Notes under the pieces: generated by a model
Databases searched by the model: none
The model's input: the letters and a program-made list of their open reading frames with translations, nothing else
Told to the model about the DNA's origin: nothing
NCBI GenBank assembly: GCA_965178525.1
Contig: CBCXVS010000086.1
Span: forward strand, 1-24,831
Reading direction: 5' to 3'
Source of the DNA: CBCXVS01 sp965178525
GTDB taxonomy: Bacteria > Tectomicrobia > Entotheonellia > Entotheonellales > Entotheonellaceae
DNA length: 24,831 bases
Shown here: positions 24,323 to 24,831 of the stretch, in pieces
Layout of the letters: every line of letters begins with the position of its first letter
How positions within the stretch are numbered: the stretch's first letter is position 1
Translations under genes and position numbers: made by a program

Positions 24323-24831
24323 TTAGCCGACCATATCGTAACTCCGCAGCAATTTGCCGGGTAGGGCGCCCGTGCACGTGTTGTCTTCAAAGGTCACCGC
24401 GCCATTGACGAGCGTATAGCGTAACCCCGTGGGCTTCTGGATCAGGCGGCGCTCACCTCCCGGGAAGTCGGTCGCGAAGACCGGCTTATCGTACAAGAAA
24501 CCGAGCGCGTCCAGATCATAGATGATGATGTCGGCCCAATCCCCCGCCCGCAAGGTGCCACGGCCCCTGAAGTCCGTGAGCCAGGCGGGTAGAGCGCTCA
24601 TCTTGTAGTGGGCCTCTTCCAGGCTCATGAGACCGGTGTCCCGTACCAGCCGCGTGAGCATGTCCGTAGGATAGATACCGGCGGACAGGAACTTGACGTG
24701 GGCGCCCCCGTCGGACGCTCCGGCCACTACCGATGGCGAGTTGAATATTTCCGCCCAGAGCTCCAGGTTATCCCTGCCCGCCGGGGCCAGAAACTCCGTC
24801 TGCAGGCCATCGGCCACCACCAAGTCCAGCA
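24323..24831 (-). CDS. N-acyl-D-amino-acid deacylase-like amidohydrolase, C-terminal part
   Basis: The last about 168 residues of a metal-dependent amidohydrolase; the gene runs off the right edge of the window. The D-aminoacylase-type marks are VVAGASDGGAHVKFLSAG, with the catalytic-type Asp in SDGGAH, followed by MSLEEAHYKMSALPAWLTDF, GRGTLRAGDWADIIIYDLDA and GLRYTLVNGAVTFE, the closing beta-domain of the superfamily. Relatives either deacylate N-acyl-D-amino acids or act on other cyclic or linear amides, so the substrate is open. It is convergent with the ATPase gene, with a 78-bp gap that shows no clear terminator. It ends in TAA at 24323 after SYDMVG and appears intact as far as visible. 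Confidence 0.88.
   Translation of the reverse strand, partial: LDLVVADGLQTEFLAPAGRDNLELWAEIFNSPSVVAGASDGGAHVKFLSAGIYPTDMLTRLVRDTGLMSLEEAHYKMSALPAWLTDFRGRGTLRAGDWADIIIYDLDALGFLYDKPVFATDFPGGERRLIQKPTGLRYTLVNGAVTFEDNTCTGALPGKLLRSYDMVG

Noticed and set aside
1..24831. CRISPR arrays, rRNA or complete tRNA genes
   Set aside because: Looked for regular short repeats, rRNA-like blocks and cloverleaf arms on both strands; none seen beyond the isolated T-arm-like hairpin.

Overview
The window reads as a stretch of chromosome from a free-living or host-associated environmental bacterium that uses the standard bacterial code, since TAA, TAG and TGA all end intact genes. The gene mix is DUF1501/DUF1800 pairs, NHL propellers, NIPSNAP, amidase-signature enzymes, a D-aminoacylase-type amidohydrolase, Uma2/DUF4058 proteins and a MazEF-type module. 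It resembles large-genome lineages such as Tectomicrobia ('Candidatus Entotheonella'), Chloroflexi or relatives. That placement is an impression from gene content only; no rRNA or other phylogenetic marker is present.

Layout. From 1 to 16.6 kb everything lies on the minus strand. Read in transcription order from the right: a divergent AroQ-like protein (16.6-16.2 kb); a DUF1501 gene broken by a frameshift (15.9-14.8); then two consecutive DUF1800 + NHL-propeller modules (14.7-12.1 and 11.8-9.3). These are followed by a Uma2/DUF4058 pair (9.2-7.8), a DHA2-type MFS exporter (7.8-6.1), a large GAF-domain protein interrupted by an in-frame TGA (6.1-3.6), and a MazEF-like pair whose toxin carries an in-frame TAA (3.5-3.0). 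A receiver-PAS-GAF-GAF-histidine kinase with a frameshift (2.8-0.34) and an overlapping truncated receiver protein end this side.

From 16.7 to 20.3 kb the strands alternate: a GC-rich amidase (+), a small Cys-rich protein (+) and a two-domain NIPSNAP protein (-). This block is bracketed by a 48-bp direct repeat (one mismatch) whose copies are 3,490 bp apart. From 20.4 to 24.2 kb lies a P-type ATPase gene (+) split by a complete 1,687-bp IS4-family element. The element has a YREK-signature transposase, 10-bp perfect terminal inverted repeats and a 7-bp target duplication. Removing it restores one continuous 724-codon ATPase. The window closes with the 3' part of a D-aminoacylase-like amidohydrolase gene (-).

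Themes. (1) Five genes are interrupted within 25 kb: two frameshifts, two point nonsense codons and one IS insertion. Either this is an eroding region or part of it is sequence error. (2) The DUF1501-DUF1800-NHL-DUF1800-NHL cluster is the best candidate for an uncharacterised multi-protein system. The families are known to co-occur but their function is not established, and the two propellers share an unusual insert. (3) The AroQ-like protein has lost the catalytic Arg and Tyr of type II dehydroquinases, and the ATPase has no CPC metal motif, so both probably do something other than the textbook reaction. No tRNA, rRNA or CRISPR array was recognised.
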